Assembly: GCF_026344035.1 (NCBI RefSeq)
Contig: NZ_JAPKND010000008.1
Span: forward strand, 1-64,000
Source: Alcaligenes endophyticus
GTDB lineage: Bacteria; Pseudomonadota; Gammaproteobacteria; Burkholderiales; Burkholderiaceae_B
Length of the DNA stretch: 64,000 bases
Direction: 5' to 3'
Every line of letters begins with the position of its first letter. The stretch's first letter is position 1. Below, piece by piece: positions 7,726-17,009 of this stretch. The notes below the pieces were generated by a model. That model worked only from the letters and a program-made list of their open reading frames with translations. It searched no databases and had not been told where the DNA came from. The translations under genes and the position numbers were made by a program.

Positions 7726-8595
7726 ATGACGCCTGATCCTGCTTATTTTTTACCTGATGCCACGCGTTTGCAAAGTTCGCTGCGCACGCGCTTACCGCAT
7801 TTCCCTCACATCCGTTGGGTGAGTGAAACCGACTCCACCAATGCCCAGCTACTCAGAATGGCTCGACAAGATAGCGGCCCCAGCTTACGCCCGTGGTTAT
7901 TAGGGGCTCACTTACAATCTGAAGGGCGTGGACGTGCGGGCCGCCAATGGCAAAACCAGTCGGGCTCACACCTTATGCTGTCCTGTGCTTTTGACATATT
8001 TCTACCCACTCGCCAGCTCGCCACCTTGTCACCCCTTATTGGCATGGCTAGTTGCGAGGCACTACGCAGCTTGCTTGACCCTAAGCAACAGCACAAGCTC
8101 ACCATGAAATGGCCCAATGACGTGCTGTGGGAGGGAAAAAAACTAGCAGGCATTCTGGTAGAGACTACAAAAGCCAGCACTTCTCCCGCTAGCCCGGATC
8201 ACCATGTAGTGATCATAGGCATCGGTTTAAATCTGCAAGACGGTGCTACGTTGTCCCAGCACCTTAATCGCCCTATCGCTGACTGGGGTATGCTGGCTAT
8301 GGAATCAGAACGCGCTGCTCACGCGACGTGTGCCGATATCGTCACTCATTTGGCTCAAAGCTATTACCTTAGCCTTAACCATGTCACCGCCAAAGGTTTT
8401 GCCGACCTGCCAGAGCGCTATCGCAAAGTGGATCATCTGTTGGGGCAGCATATCCATATTATTCACAACGATCAGGTGCTACACACGGGCATTGCCCAAG
8501 GCATTAACGAGGCAGGTTTCCTATTGCTACGCCACCCTTCGGGCGAAGAGCTTGCTGTATCCGTAGGCGAGGTCTCGGTGAGACCGCAACGCTAA
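7726..8595 (+). CDS. birA: Biotin-[acetyl-CoA-carboxylase] ligase
   Basis: Biotin protein ligase, 289 aa, attaches biotin to the carboxyl-carrier subunit of acetyl-CoA carboxylase through biotinyl-AMP. The active-site loop GRGRAGRQW is at 67-75 and KWPNDVLWEGKKLAGILVE at 128-146. A C-terminal SH3-like domain follows from about residue 235. There is no N-terminal winged helix, since the ligase core starts at about residue 30 with WVSETDSTN. It should therefore be a catalytic-only enzyme and not the biotin-operon repressor. coaX follows after 35 bp, a pairing well known in betaproteobacteria. Confidence 0.93.
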   Translation: MTPDPAYFLPDATRLQSSLRTRLPHFPHIRWVSETDSTNAQLLRMARQDSGPSLRPWLLGAHLQSEGRGRAGRQWQNQSGSHLMLSCAFDIFLPTRQLATLSPLIGMASCEALRSLLDPKQQHKLTMKWPNDVLWEGKKLAGILVETTKASTSPASPDHHVVIIGIGLNLQDGATLSQHLNRPIADWGMLAMESERAAHATCADIVTHLAQSYYLSLNHVTAKGFADLPERYRKVDHLLGQHIHIIHNDQVLHTGIAQGINEAGFLLLRHPSGEELAVSVGEVSVRPQR

Positions 8596-8630
8596 ATTCC
8601 ACTCCAAACCTATTTTATTCTTTTGCGTTC

Positions 8631-9500
8631 ATGAATTTATTAGTCGACGCCGGCAATACCCGCATTAAGTTTGGCTGGTGTTGCGCTGCCAATCCTACTA
8701 GCACAATCCCCAACCTGGCCGTGCTGCCTGACCAGTTGAATGAGTTACCCGCCTTGCTTACACAAGCCGGTGCACCACTGAGCTATTGGAAAAGTCAGCC
8801 AGCAAAAATACACGCTATCGGGGTTAACGTCGCCGGTGGGGCAATACAACGTCGTCTGGAACAGGCCATTGCCGCGCTGGGCTTTACGCATATTGAATGG
8901 CTCAGCAGCCAAGAGTCACGCTATGGGCTACGCAATCGCTATGCGGTCGCCAGCCAACTCGGTACCGATCGATGGGTCGCGTTGCTTGGCTTGCACGCCC
9001 ACACCTTAAGCGATAACACTTTAAGCAGTCAGCCGCTGATATTGGCCAGCTTTGGTACGGCCACCACCGTAGACACTTTATCACCACAAAACCAGCAAAA
9101 AGAGCGTGAGTTCCCCGGTGGATTGATTTTGCCCGGCCCCAGCCTGATGTTGCAATCCTTACACCAAAGCACTGCCCAGTTACCTTTAGCGGGTGGCCCT
9201 AGCCTTGCTTACCCGCAAGATACACTGAGCGCTATTAGCTCTGGCGTTGCCGCCAGCCAAGTGGGCGCTGTGCTGCGTCAATGGCATCAAGGTCTACTAC
9301 ATTATGGTCGGGCTCCTTCTGTATACTTAAGTGGTGGAGGCTTAGACTTAATTTATCCCGAATTGCAACAGGCATTGCAGCAAGCCTACCAACAACTCGG
9401 GTTACGCTCTACAAGCGCCACTTTATTACCTGTACCCGTGCTGCAAGGAATGGCTTATATACTTTCTTTGCACAAATTGAGTCTTGCCCCAAGAACTTAA
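8631..9500 (+). CDS. coaX: Type III pantothenate kinase
   Basis: CoaX-family kinase, 289 aa, phosphorylates pantothenate in the first step of CoA synthesis. It belongs to the acetate/sugar-kinase fold, seen in the N-terminal phosphate loop VDAGNTRIKFGW (5-16), the catalytic Asp113 in GTDRW, and FGTATTVD and FPGGLILPGP further on. The Bordetella homologue next to birA is known as Baf (Bvg accessory factor). panB, an earlier step of the same pathway, is at 42734-43555 in this window. It is likely co-transcribed with birA and the small membrane protein downstream. Confidence 0.94.
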   Translation: MNLLVDAGNTRIKFGWCCAANPTSTIPNLAVLPDQLNELPALLTQAGAPLSYWKSQPAKIHAIGVNVAGGAIQRRLEQAIAALGFTHIEWLSSQESRYGLRNRYAVASQLGTDRWVALLGLHAHTLSDNTLSSQPLILASFGTATTVDTLSPQNQQKEREFPGGLILPGPSLMLQSLHQSTAQLPLAGGPSLAYPQDTLSAISSGVAASQVGAVLRQWHQGLLHYGRAPSVYLSGGGLDLIYPELQQALQQAYQQLGLRSTSATLLPVPVLQGMAYILSLHKLSLAPRT

Positions 9501-9537
9501 AGTTACAATAGCCCTTTGTCGCAATAGTTTGCCCCCT

Positions 9538-9705
9538 ATGCGCTTAATTGTCTTTCTGATCGTATTGTTAAACCTTGCTTTATTTGCGTACGGCCAAGGT
9601 TTTTTTGGTGTCGCCCCCAGTGAACTAGGTCGAGAATATCGCCAATTTCAAGAACGTAATCCAGAAAAAATTAAACTAGGGGTGCCTCAAAGCACTCTTG
9701 ATTAA
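9538..9705 (+). CDS. Small single-pass membrane protein
   Basis: A 55-aa protein with one strongly hydrophobic N-terminal segment (residues 3-18, [16 protein letters not shown]) followed by a charged tail rich in Glu, Arg and Lys. The ATG at 9538 begins directly at the membrane segment; a longer in-frame start exists but would overlap coaX. In related betaproteobacteria I recall a membrane-anchored SPOR-domain protein after coaX. This looks like its anchor alone, ending with a clean stop before any SPOR domain. Whether it is a shortened remnant or a working miniprotein cannot be settled here. Confidence 0.6.
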   Translation: MRLIVFLIVLLNLALFAYGQGFFGVAPSELGREYRQFQERNPEKIKLGVPQSTLD

Positions 9706-9731
9706 CCCCGTTTACTCACTTTACCAAGCAT

Positions 9732-10562
9732 ATGAAACCAATACGTAAAGCTGTTTTCCCTGTCGCTGGCCTAGGAACTCGTTTTTTACCAGCAACAAAA
9801 GCGATGCCAAAAGAAATGCTGCCGATTGTCGATAAACCACTTATTCAATATGCCGTTGAAGAAGCCATTGCAGCCGGGGTAACGGAGTTAATTTTCATCA
9901 CTGGCCGTAATAAACGTGCCATTGAGGATCACTTTGACCGCGCCCCTGAACTCGAATACGAACTCACCGCTAAGAACAAACATGAGCTATTGCGTTGCGT
10001 GCAAGATGTCATTCCTCGCCACGTCAGTTGCATCTATACCCGTCAGCCTGCTGCCCTAGGGCTAGGACATGCGGTTCTATGTGCCGCACCTATTGTGGGT
10101 AATGAGCCTTTTTTAGTCCTGCTAGCCGATGATCTTATCGACGCCAGCACACCCGTGGCACGTCAACTTGTTGAAGCAGCACACCAGCACAATGGCAGTA
10201 TCATCGCGATTCAACAAGTAGCCCCTGAAGAAACCAATAAGTACGGCATTATTGCCGGTAAGATGGTTAATGCCTCCACCACCCACGTAACGCAAATTGT
10301 TGAAAAACCTGCCCCCGCCGATGCCCCCAGCACCCAAGCTGTCGTCGGTCGTTATGTACTAGAGCCCGAGATCTTCGAACACCTGCGTCGCACTCAAGCA
10401 GGAGTAGGCGGAGAGATTCAATTGACTGATGGAATTAGTAGTTTGCTACAGAATCAGAATGTATATGGATATCAATATGAAGGTACTCGTTACGACTGCG
10501 GTAGCAAAGCCGGATTCTTTCATGCTACGCTTGAAATTGGTCGTAAATACCACGGGCTTTAA
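9732..10562 (+). CDS. galU: UTP-glucose-1-phosphate uridylyltransferase
   Basis: GalU, 276 aa, makes UDP-glucose from UTP and glucose-1-phosphate for LPS, capsule and trehalose synthesis. The nucleotide-binding signature is at 13-31 ([19 protein letters not shown]) with [13 protein letters not shown] after it. The sugar-phosphate region LADDLID, IVEKPAP and VGRYVL follow in the expected order, and the length is normal for the family. pgi at 56397-57965 feeds the same hexose-phosphate pool. It is 26 bp downstream of the small membrane protein. Confidence 0.96.
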   Translation: MKPIRKAVFPVAGLGTRFLPATKAMPKEMLPIVDKPLIQYAVEEAIAAGVTELIFITGRNKRAIEDHFDRAPELEYELTAKNKHELLRCVQDVIPRHVSCIYTRQPAALGLGHAVLCAAPIVGNEPFLVLLADDLIDASTPVARQLVEAAHQHNGSIIAIQQVAPEETNKYGIIAGKMVNASTTHVTQIVEKPAPADAPSTQAVVGRYVLEPEIFEHLRRTQAGVGGEIQLTDGISSLLQNQNVYGYQYEGTRYDCGSKAGFFHATLEIGRKYHGL

Positions 10563-10746
10563 CATAGGGGCGCAGAGGGCCTGTTTTTAAAAACAAACAG
10601 TTCAAAGCGTAGTAGTTTTGGATATTGCAATTTAGCTTGACTCACGCGGGAATCGCTCATACGATTGACGCCGGAGGTTATCAAGTTGGTCGAAGTTTGT
10701 TCAATACGGTATTGTTGCTAGTACTCGTTGCCCTGATCTTTACATC

Positions 10747-10776
10747 TTGACAATCTTTTTTGAGCATTTGCTCGTA
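10747..10776 (+). promoter_or_regulatory. Candidate promoter/leader element of the cold-shock gene
   Basis: A consensus TTGACA at 10747-10752 lies about 45 bp before the cold-shock ATG, but the matching -10 is weak (CTCGTA at 10771-10776 with 18 bp spacing). A small inverted repeat GAGCA-TT-TGCTC spans 10762-10773. Cold-shock genes often carry long structured leaders, and the 235-bp gap after galU leaves room for one. Confidence 0.3.
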
Positions 10777-10797
10777 TTTATTTAGGGAATGCAGAAC

Positions 10798-11007
10798 ATG
10801 CAAACAGAAACCGGCATCGTGAAATGGTTTAACAATGAAAAAGGTTACGGCTTTATCTCTCCTGAGAATGGCGGTAAAGACCTATTCGCTCACCACTCCG
10901 ACATCTTGGGCACAGGCTTCAAGTCTCTGGAAGAAAATCAGCGCGTCTCTTACGTTGCTGCTGAAGGCCAAAAAGGCCCTCAAGCTAAAAACATTCAAAA
11001 ACTGTAA
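10798..11007 (+). CDS. cspA: Cold-shock protein (CspA family)
   Basis: Single cold-shock domain of 69 aa, a nucleic-acid chaperone that melts RNA structure. RNP1 is KGYGFISP and RNP2 is LFAHHSDI, both intact, with the opening [16 protein letters not shown] place the start at 10798 and not at the ATG nine bases upstream because the AGGGA lies 9 bases before 10798 and the resulting length fits the family. It is transcribed alone, with its own terminator. Confidence 0.95.
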   Translation: MQTETGIVKWFNNEKGYGFISPENGGKDLFAHHSDILGTGFKSLEENQRVSYVAAEGQKGPQAKNIQKL

Positions 11008-11029
11008 TTAACAGTTTTTGATGTGCAAA

Positions 11030-11054
11030 AGCCCGCTACACGCGGGCTTTTTTT
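11030..11054 (+). terminator. Intrinsic terminator of cspA
   Basis: A 7-bp GC-rich stem (AGCCCGC / GCGGGCT) with a 5-base loop is followed by a run of T at 11048-11054, 22 bases after the cspA stop. Textbook layout. Confidence 0.9.
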
Positions 11055-11149
11055 ATGCCTTAAAAAACAAAACCACCTAATAGCAATGTATAAAAACGAC
11101 AGTAATAAAAAATTAATAATTTATTTCCTTATTAGCTCATTTTTTTAAA

Positions 11150-12478
11150 TTATTTCATCCTTATTTCTTTTAAGCCTGCAATAACTCTTGATACAGATCC
11201 TGTATGCATTTGCACCCAATGCAAGGCTGAATCTGATAAAGAATGTAAGCGTGCAGGTTGATCTAATAGTTCCAGCGCCAATTGCACTGCATTATCTGCA
11301 TTATTAATTCTAAGCACTGCATTTGCTTCAACAGCATCATGCACTGCTTGCTCAAAATGGCGCGTATGGGGACCCACTATTACCGGTATACCTATTGCAC
11401 TGGCTTCAATAAAGTTTTGTCCTCCAAAGGGCGCAAAACTACCCGCCACAATCGCTATTTTTGCTAGCGCATAATACCAATGCATTTCGCCTAAGGTATC
11501 CCCTAGCAGCACGTCCACCTGTTGGCAGGCTTCCAGTGCCGAGGTACTGCCATCACCCAAGCTTATCAAGGTGCTGCGTTTCACATAACTTAACTGTTTT
11601 TGCTGCAAAATTTGCTCTAAGGGCTCGAATCGCTGTGGATGGCGCGGCACTATGACAAATAACACGGGCTCTTGTAAGCCCGACGCCGCATCACGCACTT
11701 TACGCATATAGCGCTCGATAGCATCGGCAAACCATTCGTCTTCCCCCTCGCGCGTACTGGCAATGACGATAATCCGACGCGCTAGGCTTTGCGCAAACTG
11801 ACGCCCGCGAGCAATTTTTGCTTCAGGCAAAAGCACATCAAACTTTAAATTTCCAGATACGCGTACCCCGCGTGCGCCCGCATGCTCTAGACGGTGGGCA
11901 TCTTGTAAGGTTTGTGCATATATCACGCTAAAGCTGCGATACGCCTGGCGCATGACTGCCCCCAAGCGAATACTCGAACGCAGAGCCTGATCAGACAGGC
12001 GGGCACTGGCCAGCATTAACGGCACCTTGGCACGCACCCCAGCGGCCATTAAATTAGGCCACACCTCACGCTCGATAATAATGCCGGCAGACAATCGATA
12101 ATGCTCAAAAAATCGCCGTGTAGCCCCTGGGAAATCATACGGCAGCCACTGCTGCACGAGCTGACCTGTTGCGATCGCCTCAGCAAACGCACGCGCACCT
12201 TCTTCGCGCCCTGTTACCGTCATATGTGTTAACAAGACCCGTTCGCCTTGATTCAGCAAGGCGCGAATCAGCGGTTCGGCCGCCCGAGTTTCTCCGAGGC
12301 TCACCGCATGTACCCAGACGGCGTCTACGAAAGGGCTAGGGGCGGCACCAAACAAAGCAAAACGTGCTTTAGAGCACACCTGCCAAGCCCCCCCGGCACG
12401 CCGTGCGCGCAACCCCATATACATAAGGAGCAAAGGGGAGAACGTTCGAAAGGCAGCGGTGTAGAAAAATCGGTTCAC
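11150..12478 (-). CDS. waaA: 3-deoxy-D-manno-octulosonic acid (Kdo) transferase
   Basis: GT30 glycosyltransferase, 442 aa, adds Kdo from CMP-Kdo to lipid IVA at the inner face of the cytoplasmic membrane. A hydrophobic N-terminal anchor is followed by WVHAVSLGETRAAEPL with the catalytic Glu63, and the C-terminal donor domain shows LGDTLGEMHWYYALAKIAIVAGSF and GGQNFIEASAIGIPVIVGPHTRHF. The start codon is GTG at 12478; no in-frame ATG precedes the conserved N-terminus. Whether it adds one or two Kdo cannot be read from sequence. It follows waaC after 54 bp on the same strand, forming a two-gene inner-core unit. Confidence 0.95.
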   Translation of the reverse strand: MNRFFYTAAFRTFSPLLLMYMGLRARRAGGAWQVCSKARFALFGAAPSPFVDAVWVHAVSLGETRAAEPLIRALLNQGERVLLTHMTVTGREEGARAFAEAIATGQLVQQWLPYDFPGATRRFFEHYRLSAGIIIEREVWPNLMAAGVRAKVPLMLASARLSDQALRSSIRLGAVMRQAYRSFSVIYAQTLQDAHRLEHAGARGVRVSGNLKFDVLLPEAKIARGRQFAQSLARRIIVIASTREGEDEWFADAIERYMRKVRDAASGLQEPVLFVIVPRHPQRFEPLEQILQQKQLSYVKRSTLISLGDGSTSALEACQQVDVLLGDTLGEMHWYYALAKIAIVAGSFAPFGGQNFIEASAIGIPVIVGPHTRHFEQAVHDAVEANAVLRINNADNAVQLALELLDQPARLHSLSDSALHWVQMHTGSVSRVIAGLKEIRMK

Positions 12479-12532
12479 ATCCAGGCACTCTGGAGATTTA
12501 ATAAATAACTCAGCCCAGAGATAGGTTCCTGC

Positions 12533-13534
12533 TTATGCAGGAAAGCTTGCCTGATCGGAGGACTTGAGCACAGGATCTGATTGTAGCGCTTGATCAATAG
12601 CACACAACACTGTGTGTACGGAAGGCTCTTGTCCACGCTCACCTAAGCTAGCGGTGTAAGCATCACCCTCTAGGGGCGTACGCACGGGAGTGGAGGCCTT
12701 ATAAATACCAATGGTGGGGCGTCCCAAACCACTGGATAAGTGTGTCAAGCCGCTATCTAAGCCTACCATAATACGGGCGCCTGCCAATTGCAACGCTACC
12801 TGCGTTAAACCCATGCGGGGTAATACGTGGGCATTGGCCCGGTGTTGTATAAGTTGCTCTGCCCGCTCGGTTTCAGAAGCACTGCCTGCCAACAGACGCA
12901 AGGCTAAGCCCTCAGTTTGCAAGCGATCAAAGACTGCCTGCCAATTTTCGGGAGCCCACAATTTATTATCCCGACTGGCGGAGGGCATAATAATGGCATA
13001 CGGCTCTTGGTTAGGGTCAGCCTGTGCCGCTAAAGCTTGCAAACCAAAATTCGGCGCTCCTTGGCTAACATAGTTAAAACATGCTGCTGCTAGGGTTCGC
13101 TGACGAAAAACAGCCGGTTGCCAAAAAGGTACTCGATGTTTGACTTGATAAAATAAAGACGCCAGGGGTTCTCGTGCCGACTTCCAGTCTAGGCCATGAC
13201 GTACCCCATGGGTTTGCCGTACTAACCAAGCAGACTTTAGTAAGCCCTGCATATCTAGGACTACATCGTACTGACGTGCCCCTAAATTGGCCTTGAGCGC
13301 AGCGCGCTCTTGCTGGGTCTGTGCAGACCACCAGTTTTTGCGCCATCGCCTATGCGCCACACGAATAACATCATGAATCGCTGGGTGCCAGCGGGGAATA
13401 TCAGCAAAGCTTTCTTCCACTAGCCAGTCAATCTGCGCATTGGGCACGTGCTCGGCGATCTCAGTGATGGCTGGCAGCATATGTACCAGATCACCCAAAG
13501 ATGAGGTACGAACAATAAGTATCTTGCAAGTCAT
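12533..13534 (-). CDS. waaC: Lipopolysaccharide heptosyltransferase I
   Basis: GT9 heptosyltransferase, 333 aa, adds the first heptose to Kdo of the LPS inner core. The N-terminus KILIVRTSSLGDLVHMLPA is typical, as are DVVLDMQGLLKSAWL and the donor-site block GLDSGLTHLSSGLGRPTIGIY near the C-terminus. The ATG at 13534 places the family's N-terminus exactly. No Shine-Dalgarno is visible, and a TATAAT lies only 6 bp upstream, so the message may be leaderless or nearly so. The frame remains open upstream, but that extension (basic and hydrophobic) does not resemble the family. waaA follows. Confidence 0.93.
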   Translation of the reverse strand: MTCKILIVRTSSLGDLVHMLPAITEIAEHVPNAQIDWLVEESFADIPRWHPAIHDVIRVAHRRWRKNWWSAQTQQERAALKANLGARQYDVVLDMQGLLKSAWLVRQTHGVRHGLDWKSAREPLASLFYQVKHRVPFWQPAVFRQRTLAAACFNYVSQGAPNFGLQALAAQADPNQEPYAIIMPSASRDNKLWAPENWQAVFDRLQTEGLALRLLAGSASETERAEQLIQHRANAHVLPRMGLTQVALQLAGARIMVGLDSGLTHLSSGLGRPTIGIYKASTPVRTPLEGDAYTASLGERGQEPSVHTVLCAIDQALQSDPVLKSSDQASFPA

Positions 13535-13540
13535 GGCGAA

Positions 13541-13546
13541 ATTATA
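13541..13546 (-). promoter_or_regulatory. -10 TATAAT directly ahead of waaC
   Basis: On the reverse strand a perfect TATAAT ends 6 bases before the waaC ATG at 13534. A start 6-7 bases past the hexamer would fall on the start codon itself. The region where a -35 would lie has no good match, so the call is tentative. Confidence 0.35.
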
Positions 13547-13709
13547 GTGGCGGCAGAAAAAAATAGTCGTACGTGATAGGAGAAAGACAAAAAATTTTAC
13601 CTTTTTCCGTAACCACCATTTGTTCAATTTCGTACCGCTACGTATGATCACTACAGCAGGGTCTGTTTGACTACGCTAAATTTCTGATCATCTGCCTTGA
13701 AGAGTGTTT

Positions 13710-15056
13710 ATGCCGATTACCATCCTTGAGTTACAAGCAGCCCTAGAGTCAGGCTCCACTACCGCTGTAGAACTAACGCAACGTGCCTTAGAACGCATAC
13801 AAAATGAGCAAGGTGAAGGCCCGGCCTGCTTTATTGAAGTGTTTGCCGAGCAAGCACTAGAAGCGGCCCGCGCCTCTGATATTTTGCGCGCCGCAGGCCT
13901 CAGCCGCTCGCTACTTGAGGGCCTACCCATGTCCGTCAAGAATTTATTTGATGTAGCAGGCTATCCTACCTTAGGCGGCTCAATCGTCCTTGAGGATGCC
14001 GATCCCGCGATGTACCACAGCGTAGTGGTGGACCGTTTGCTTAAAGCAGGTGCCATTTTGCTAGGCTCCACCAACATGACCGAATTTGCTTTTTCGGGTT
14101 TAGGTATTAACCCCCACTACGGTACGCCAAGCTCGGTTTGGCAACGCGATCAGGCCCGTATACCTGGCGGATCATCCTCGGGCGCGGGCGTCGCTGTGGC
14201 CGATGACATGTCGGTATTTTCTATTGGTACCGACACAGGTGGCTCTATTCGTATTCCTGCTGCGTTTAATGGCGTGGTCGGTTTTAAACCTACCGCTGAA
14301 CGCATTCCCAGCGATGGAACTATGCCCTTGTCGCGCAGCTTGGACTCCAGCGGCCCTTTAGCGGCTTCTGTAGAATGTTGTGCCATTGTTGATGCCGTGC
14401 TCAGCGATCAAGCTTACATTCCCCTTCTTCCTTCGCCTTTAGAGACGCTACGTTTTGCCCTACCCGACGCTTATGTCTTAGAGCAGATGGACGATACCGT
14501 AAAGGAAGCCTTTGAACGCAGCTTGGCCCTGCTATTGGAGCACGGTGCACAAATCGACACCATCGCTATTCCAGAGTTCGCACAATTGCCTTACATCAAC
14601 CGCCAAGGCGGCTTGGTGTGTGCCGAGGCATGGGCCTTACACCGTGAGCTCATCGGTAGCAATGAGTCCGATTACGACCCTCGCGTTGCCTCCCGCATTC
14701 TGCGCGGCAAAGAGATGGACTGCGCAGACTATATTGATTTGCTCGATACACGCGAAGCATGGATCGCTGCTGTAGAAGCACGCCTCAATGGTTACGATGC
14801 ACTATTGCTGCCCACTGTCCCCATCATCGCACCCCGTATTGCCGACCTTCAAGCTAGTGATGCAGCTTACTTTGAGGCAAACGCCCTTATTTTGCGTAAC
14901 CCTAGCATTATCAACTTCTTAAATGGCTGCGCTTTGTCTATACCATGCCATGCCGATGGCCAAGCTCCGGTGGGTTTGATGGTGGCTGCACCGGCCTATC
15001 ATGATCAACACCTACTTGCCATCGGAGCAGCGATAGAACAAGCCTTATATGCTTGA
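13710..15056 (+). CDS. Amidase signature family enzyme
   Basis: Amidase-signature hydrolase, 448 aa, with the Ser-cisSer-Lys triad: Lys77 in PMSVKNLFD, the cis-Ser in GGSSSGAG (153-160) and nucleophile Ser179 in GTDTGGSIR. The family includes GatA, acetamidases and indoleacetamide hydrolases. It is shorter than GatA, and no gatB or gatC is nearby, so it is more likely a catabolic amidase of unknown substrate. There is no signal peptide. The ATG at 13710 has a GAAG about 8 bases upstream; a GTG two codons earlier is possible. It stands alone, divergent from waaC. Confidence 0.9.
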   Translation: MPITILELQAALESGSTTAVELTQRALERIQNEQGEGPACFIEVFAEQALEAARASDILRAAGLSRSLLEGLPMSVKNLFDVAGYPTLGGSIVLEDADPAMYHSVVVDRLLKAGAILLGSTNMTEFAFSGLGINPHYGTPSSVWQRDQARIPGGSSSGAGVAVADDMSVFSIGTDTGGSIRIPAAFNGVVGFKPTAERIPSDGTMPLSRSLDSSGPLAASVECCAIVDAVLSDQAYIPLLPSPLETLRFALPDAYVLEQMDDTVKEAFERSLALLLEHGAQIDTIAIPEFAQLPYINRQGGLVCAEAWALHRELIGSNESDYDPRVASRILRGKEMDCADYIDLLDTREAWIAAVEARLNGYDALLLPTVPIIAPRIADLQASDAAYFEANALILRNPSIINFLNGCALSIPCHADGQAPVGLMVAAPAYHDQHLLAIGAAIEQALYA

Positions 15057-15127
15057 AACACCGCTGATATGGCGTAAGATAAGTGTGCTGCGCAGACTGA
15101 TGCGCAGCACATGTTTTAGGATTTAGG

Positions 15128-16057
15128 ATGCCGTCCCTGCCCCCCCTTTCTGCCAAGCCGCATGCCAGTACACTCCCTATTGGCGGCATACTTGTACTTA
15201 TCGCCTCCACGTGGGCCCTTTCCGGCTTAGATGCCAGTGGTAAGTGGGTCATGGGTCTAGGCGTCCCGCTGCTATTGATGTGCTGGTTTCGCTACGTTAT
15301 CCATTTTTTCTTGGTGCTGGCCTTGGTCTTTCCCTCGAAAGGCTGGGGTGTGTTTCGTAGTCAACGCCCGCGCGCTCAGCTTCTACGCGGCATTATCATG
15401 ATGCTCGCCACCTTTTCCTTATTTACCGCCCTACGTTATTTGCCTCAGGCTGAAGCCACCGCCATTAACTTTTTAGCACCCTTAATCGTGCTGGCGGCCG
15501 CCCCGTGGCTGCTGAAAGAAAAAAGTTATGTCTCGCGCTGGATTGCGGCGGGCGTAGGGCTAATTGGTGTGCTGATTATCATTCGGCCTGGCAGTGATCT
15601 GCCGCCGGTAGGGATCTTTTTTGGTTTAATCACGGCATGCATGTTTGCCATGCAGTTCATTGTCACGCGACGTGTGGCTATCGACAATGCCATGACCACC
15701 TTGCTATGGAGTGGGGCCATAGGTAGTTTATGTTTAACTATCGCCTTGCCATTTATTTTACCGGCTGCCTTGCCCATACTAAAGACCCTAACACCGCTAC
15801 AGTGGCTGGTGCTTGCCTCAACTGGTTTCTGGGGCGCCTTAGGTCATCTGTGGCAAATTCAAGCTTACAGGCTAGCGCCAGCATCATTGCTAGCCCCGTT
15901 TGTCTATTTGCAGATTATCGCCGCCGGTGGTTTGGGGTGGCTAATTTGGGGGCACTTTCCTGACCGTACCAGTTGGTTTGGCATTCTGATTATTTGCGTT
16001 AGCGGTATCGTCATCGGCGCCATTGAATGGCGCCGTGTGGCTAACACTGACCATTAG
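15128..16057 (+). CDS. EamA/DMT-superfamily transporter
   Basis: Integral membrane protein of 309 aa with about ten hydrophobic segments arranged as two EamA repeats (roughly residues 20-150 and 165-300). Features of the drug/metabolite transporter superfamily include ALRYLPQAEATAINFLAPL at the end of the first repeat and a matching APASLLAPFVYLQIIAAGGLGW in the second. Substrate unknown; such proteins often export amino acids or metabolites. Its stop codon overlaps that of the convergent fmt by 4 bp, so no terminator lies between them. A second, distant EamA protein is at 59936-60814. Confidence 0.88.
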   Translation: MPSLPPLSAKPHASTLPIGGILVLIASTWALSGLDASGKWVMGLGVPLLLMCWFRYVIHFFLVLALVFPSKGWGVFRSQRPRAQLLRGIIMMLATFSLFTALRYLPQAEATAINFLAPLIVLAAAPWLLKEKSYVSRWIAAGVGLIGVLIIIRPGSDLPPVGIFFGLITACMFAMQFIVTRRVAIDNAMTTLLWSGAIGSLCLTIALPFILPAALPILKTLTPLQWLVLASTGFWGALGHLWQIQAYRLAPASLLAPFVYLQIIAAGGLGWLIWGHFPDRTSWFGILIICVSGIVIGAIEWRRVANTDH

Positions 16058-17004
16058 TTTTGTGCTGGTAATTGCCAACCCTGTACAAAAGCGGCAACCG
16101 CTTGGCGTTTGCCGCCCGCTTTTTGTACTTCCAGTAAACGCAACACACCTTGCGCAGTCGCGACATCAATCCCTTGCTCGCTCACCTGAATTATTTTCCC
16201 CGGCTCGGCCTGCACCTTCTCAGACAGAACCGTGGCACGCCATACTTTTACTGGATCTTTAAGGCCTGGTAAACGCATCGTCGCTCCCGGCACCGGGTCG
16301 AACGCACGGATGCGGCGCTCCAAAACAGAAGCCGCGAGGGCAAAATCAAGCGGTGCCTCGGCCTTGTTCAGCTTTGCGGCATAAGTCACTCCCGCTTCAG
16401 GCTGCTGCTGCGCCTTAAGCTTGCCCTGCTCTAACAGTTCAATAGCCTGCACAATCGCACTGGCCCCTTGCTGGGCAAGCTCGTCGTGAAGCCGACTAGC
16501 ATTGTGTTCAGGCGTGATGGCCAGTTCGGTACGCAACAACATATCGCCCGTATCTAAGCCTTCATCCATTTGCATAATGGTGATGCCTGTCTGCTTATCA
16601 CCCGCTTCAATGGCGCGTTGAATAGGGGCTGCACCACGCCAGCGTGGCAACAAGCTAGCATGTATATTCAAACAGCCGTAACGCGGTAGCGCGAGTGTCC
16701 AAGCGGGCAAAATTAAACCGTACGCCGCAACTACCATTAGATCAGGCTGTACGGACTCTAATAATGCCTGAGCCTGTGCTGCCTCGGGGGCATAAGCACC
16801 ATTCAAGCGCAAGCTTAATGGCTGCGCCACGGGTATATTCGCGGCTAGTGCCGCTTGCTTCACGGGGCTAGGCGTTAACTTCAGGCCTCGCCCTGCAGGC
16901 CGATCAGGCTGGGTTAAGACTAAGGGTATCGAATGACCCGCTTGCAATAAGGCCTCCAGCGCCAGACGTGCGAAGTCTGGTGTACCTGCAAACACTATAC
17001 GCAT
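16054..17004 (-). CDS. fmt: Methionyl-tRNA formyltransferase
   Basis: Fmt, 316 aa, formylates initiator Met-tRNA using 10-formyl-tetrahydrofolate. The catalytic Asn113 and His115 lie in CLNIHASLLPRWRGAAPI, and Asp151 in the DEGLDTGDML block. The N-terminal IVFAGTPDFA and QPDRPAGRG are standard, and the C-terminal tRNA-binding domain starts near residue 210. It lies 5 bp downstream of def, the classical pair that adds and removes the formyl group. Its end overlaps the convergent transporter gene. Confidence 0.97.
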   Translation of the reverse strand: MRIVFAGTPDFARLALEALLQAGHSIPLVLTQPDRPAGRGLKLTPSPVKQAALAANIPVAQPLSLRLNGAYAPEAAQAQALLESVQPDLMVVAAYGLILPAWTLALPRYGCLNIHASLLPRWRGAAPIQRAIEAGDKQTGITIMQMDEGLDTGDMLLRTELAITPEHNASRLHDELAQQGASAIVQAIELLEQGKLKAQQQPEAGVTYAAKLNKAEAPLDFALAASVLERRIRAFDPVPGATMRLPGLKDPVKVWRATVLSEKVQAEPGKIIQVSEQGIDVATAQGVLRLLEVQKAGGKRQAVAAFVQGWQLPAQN

Positions 17005-17009
17005 GCGAC

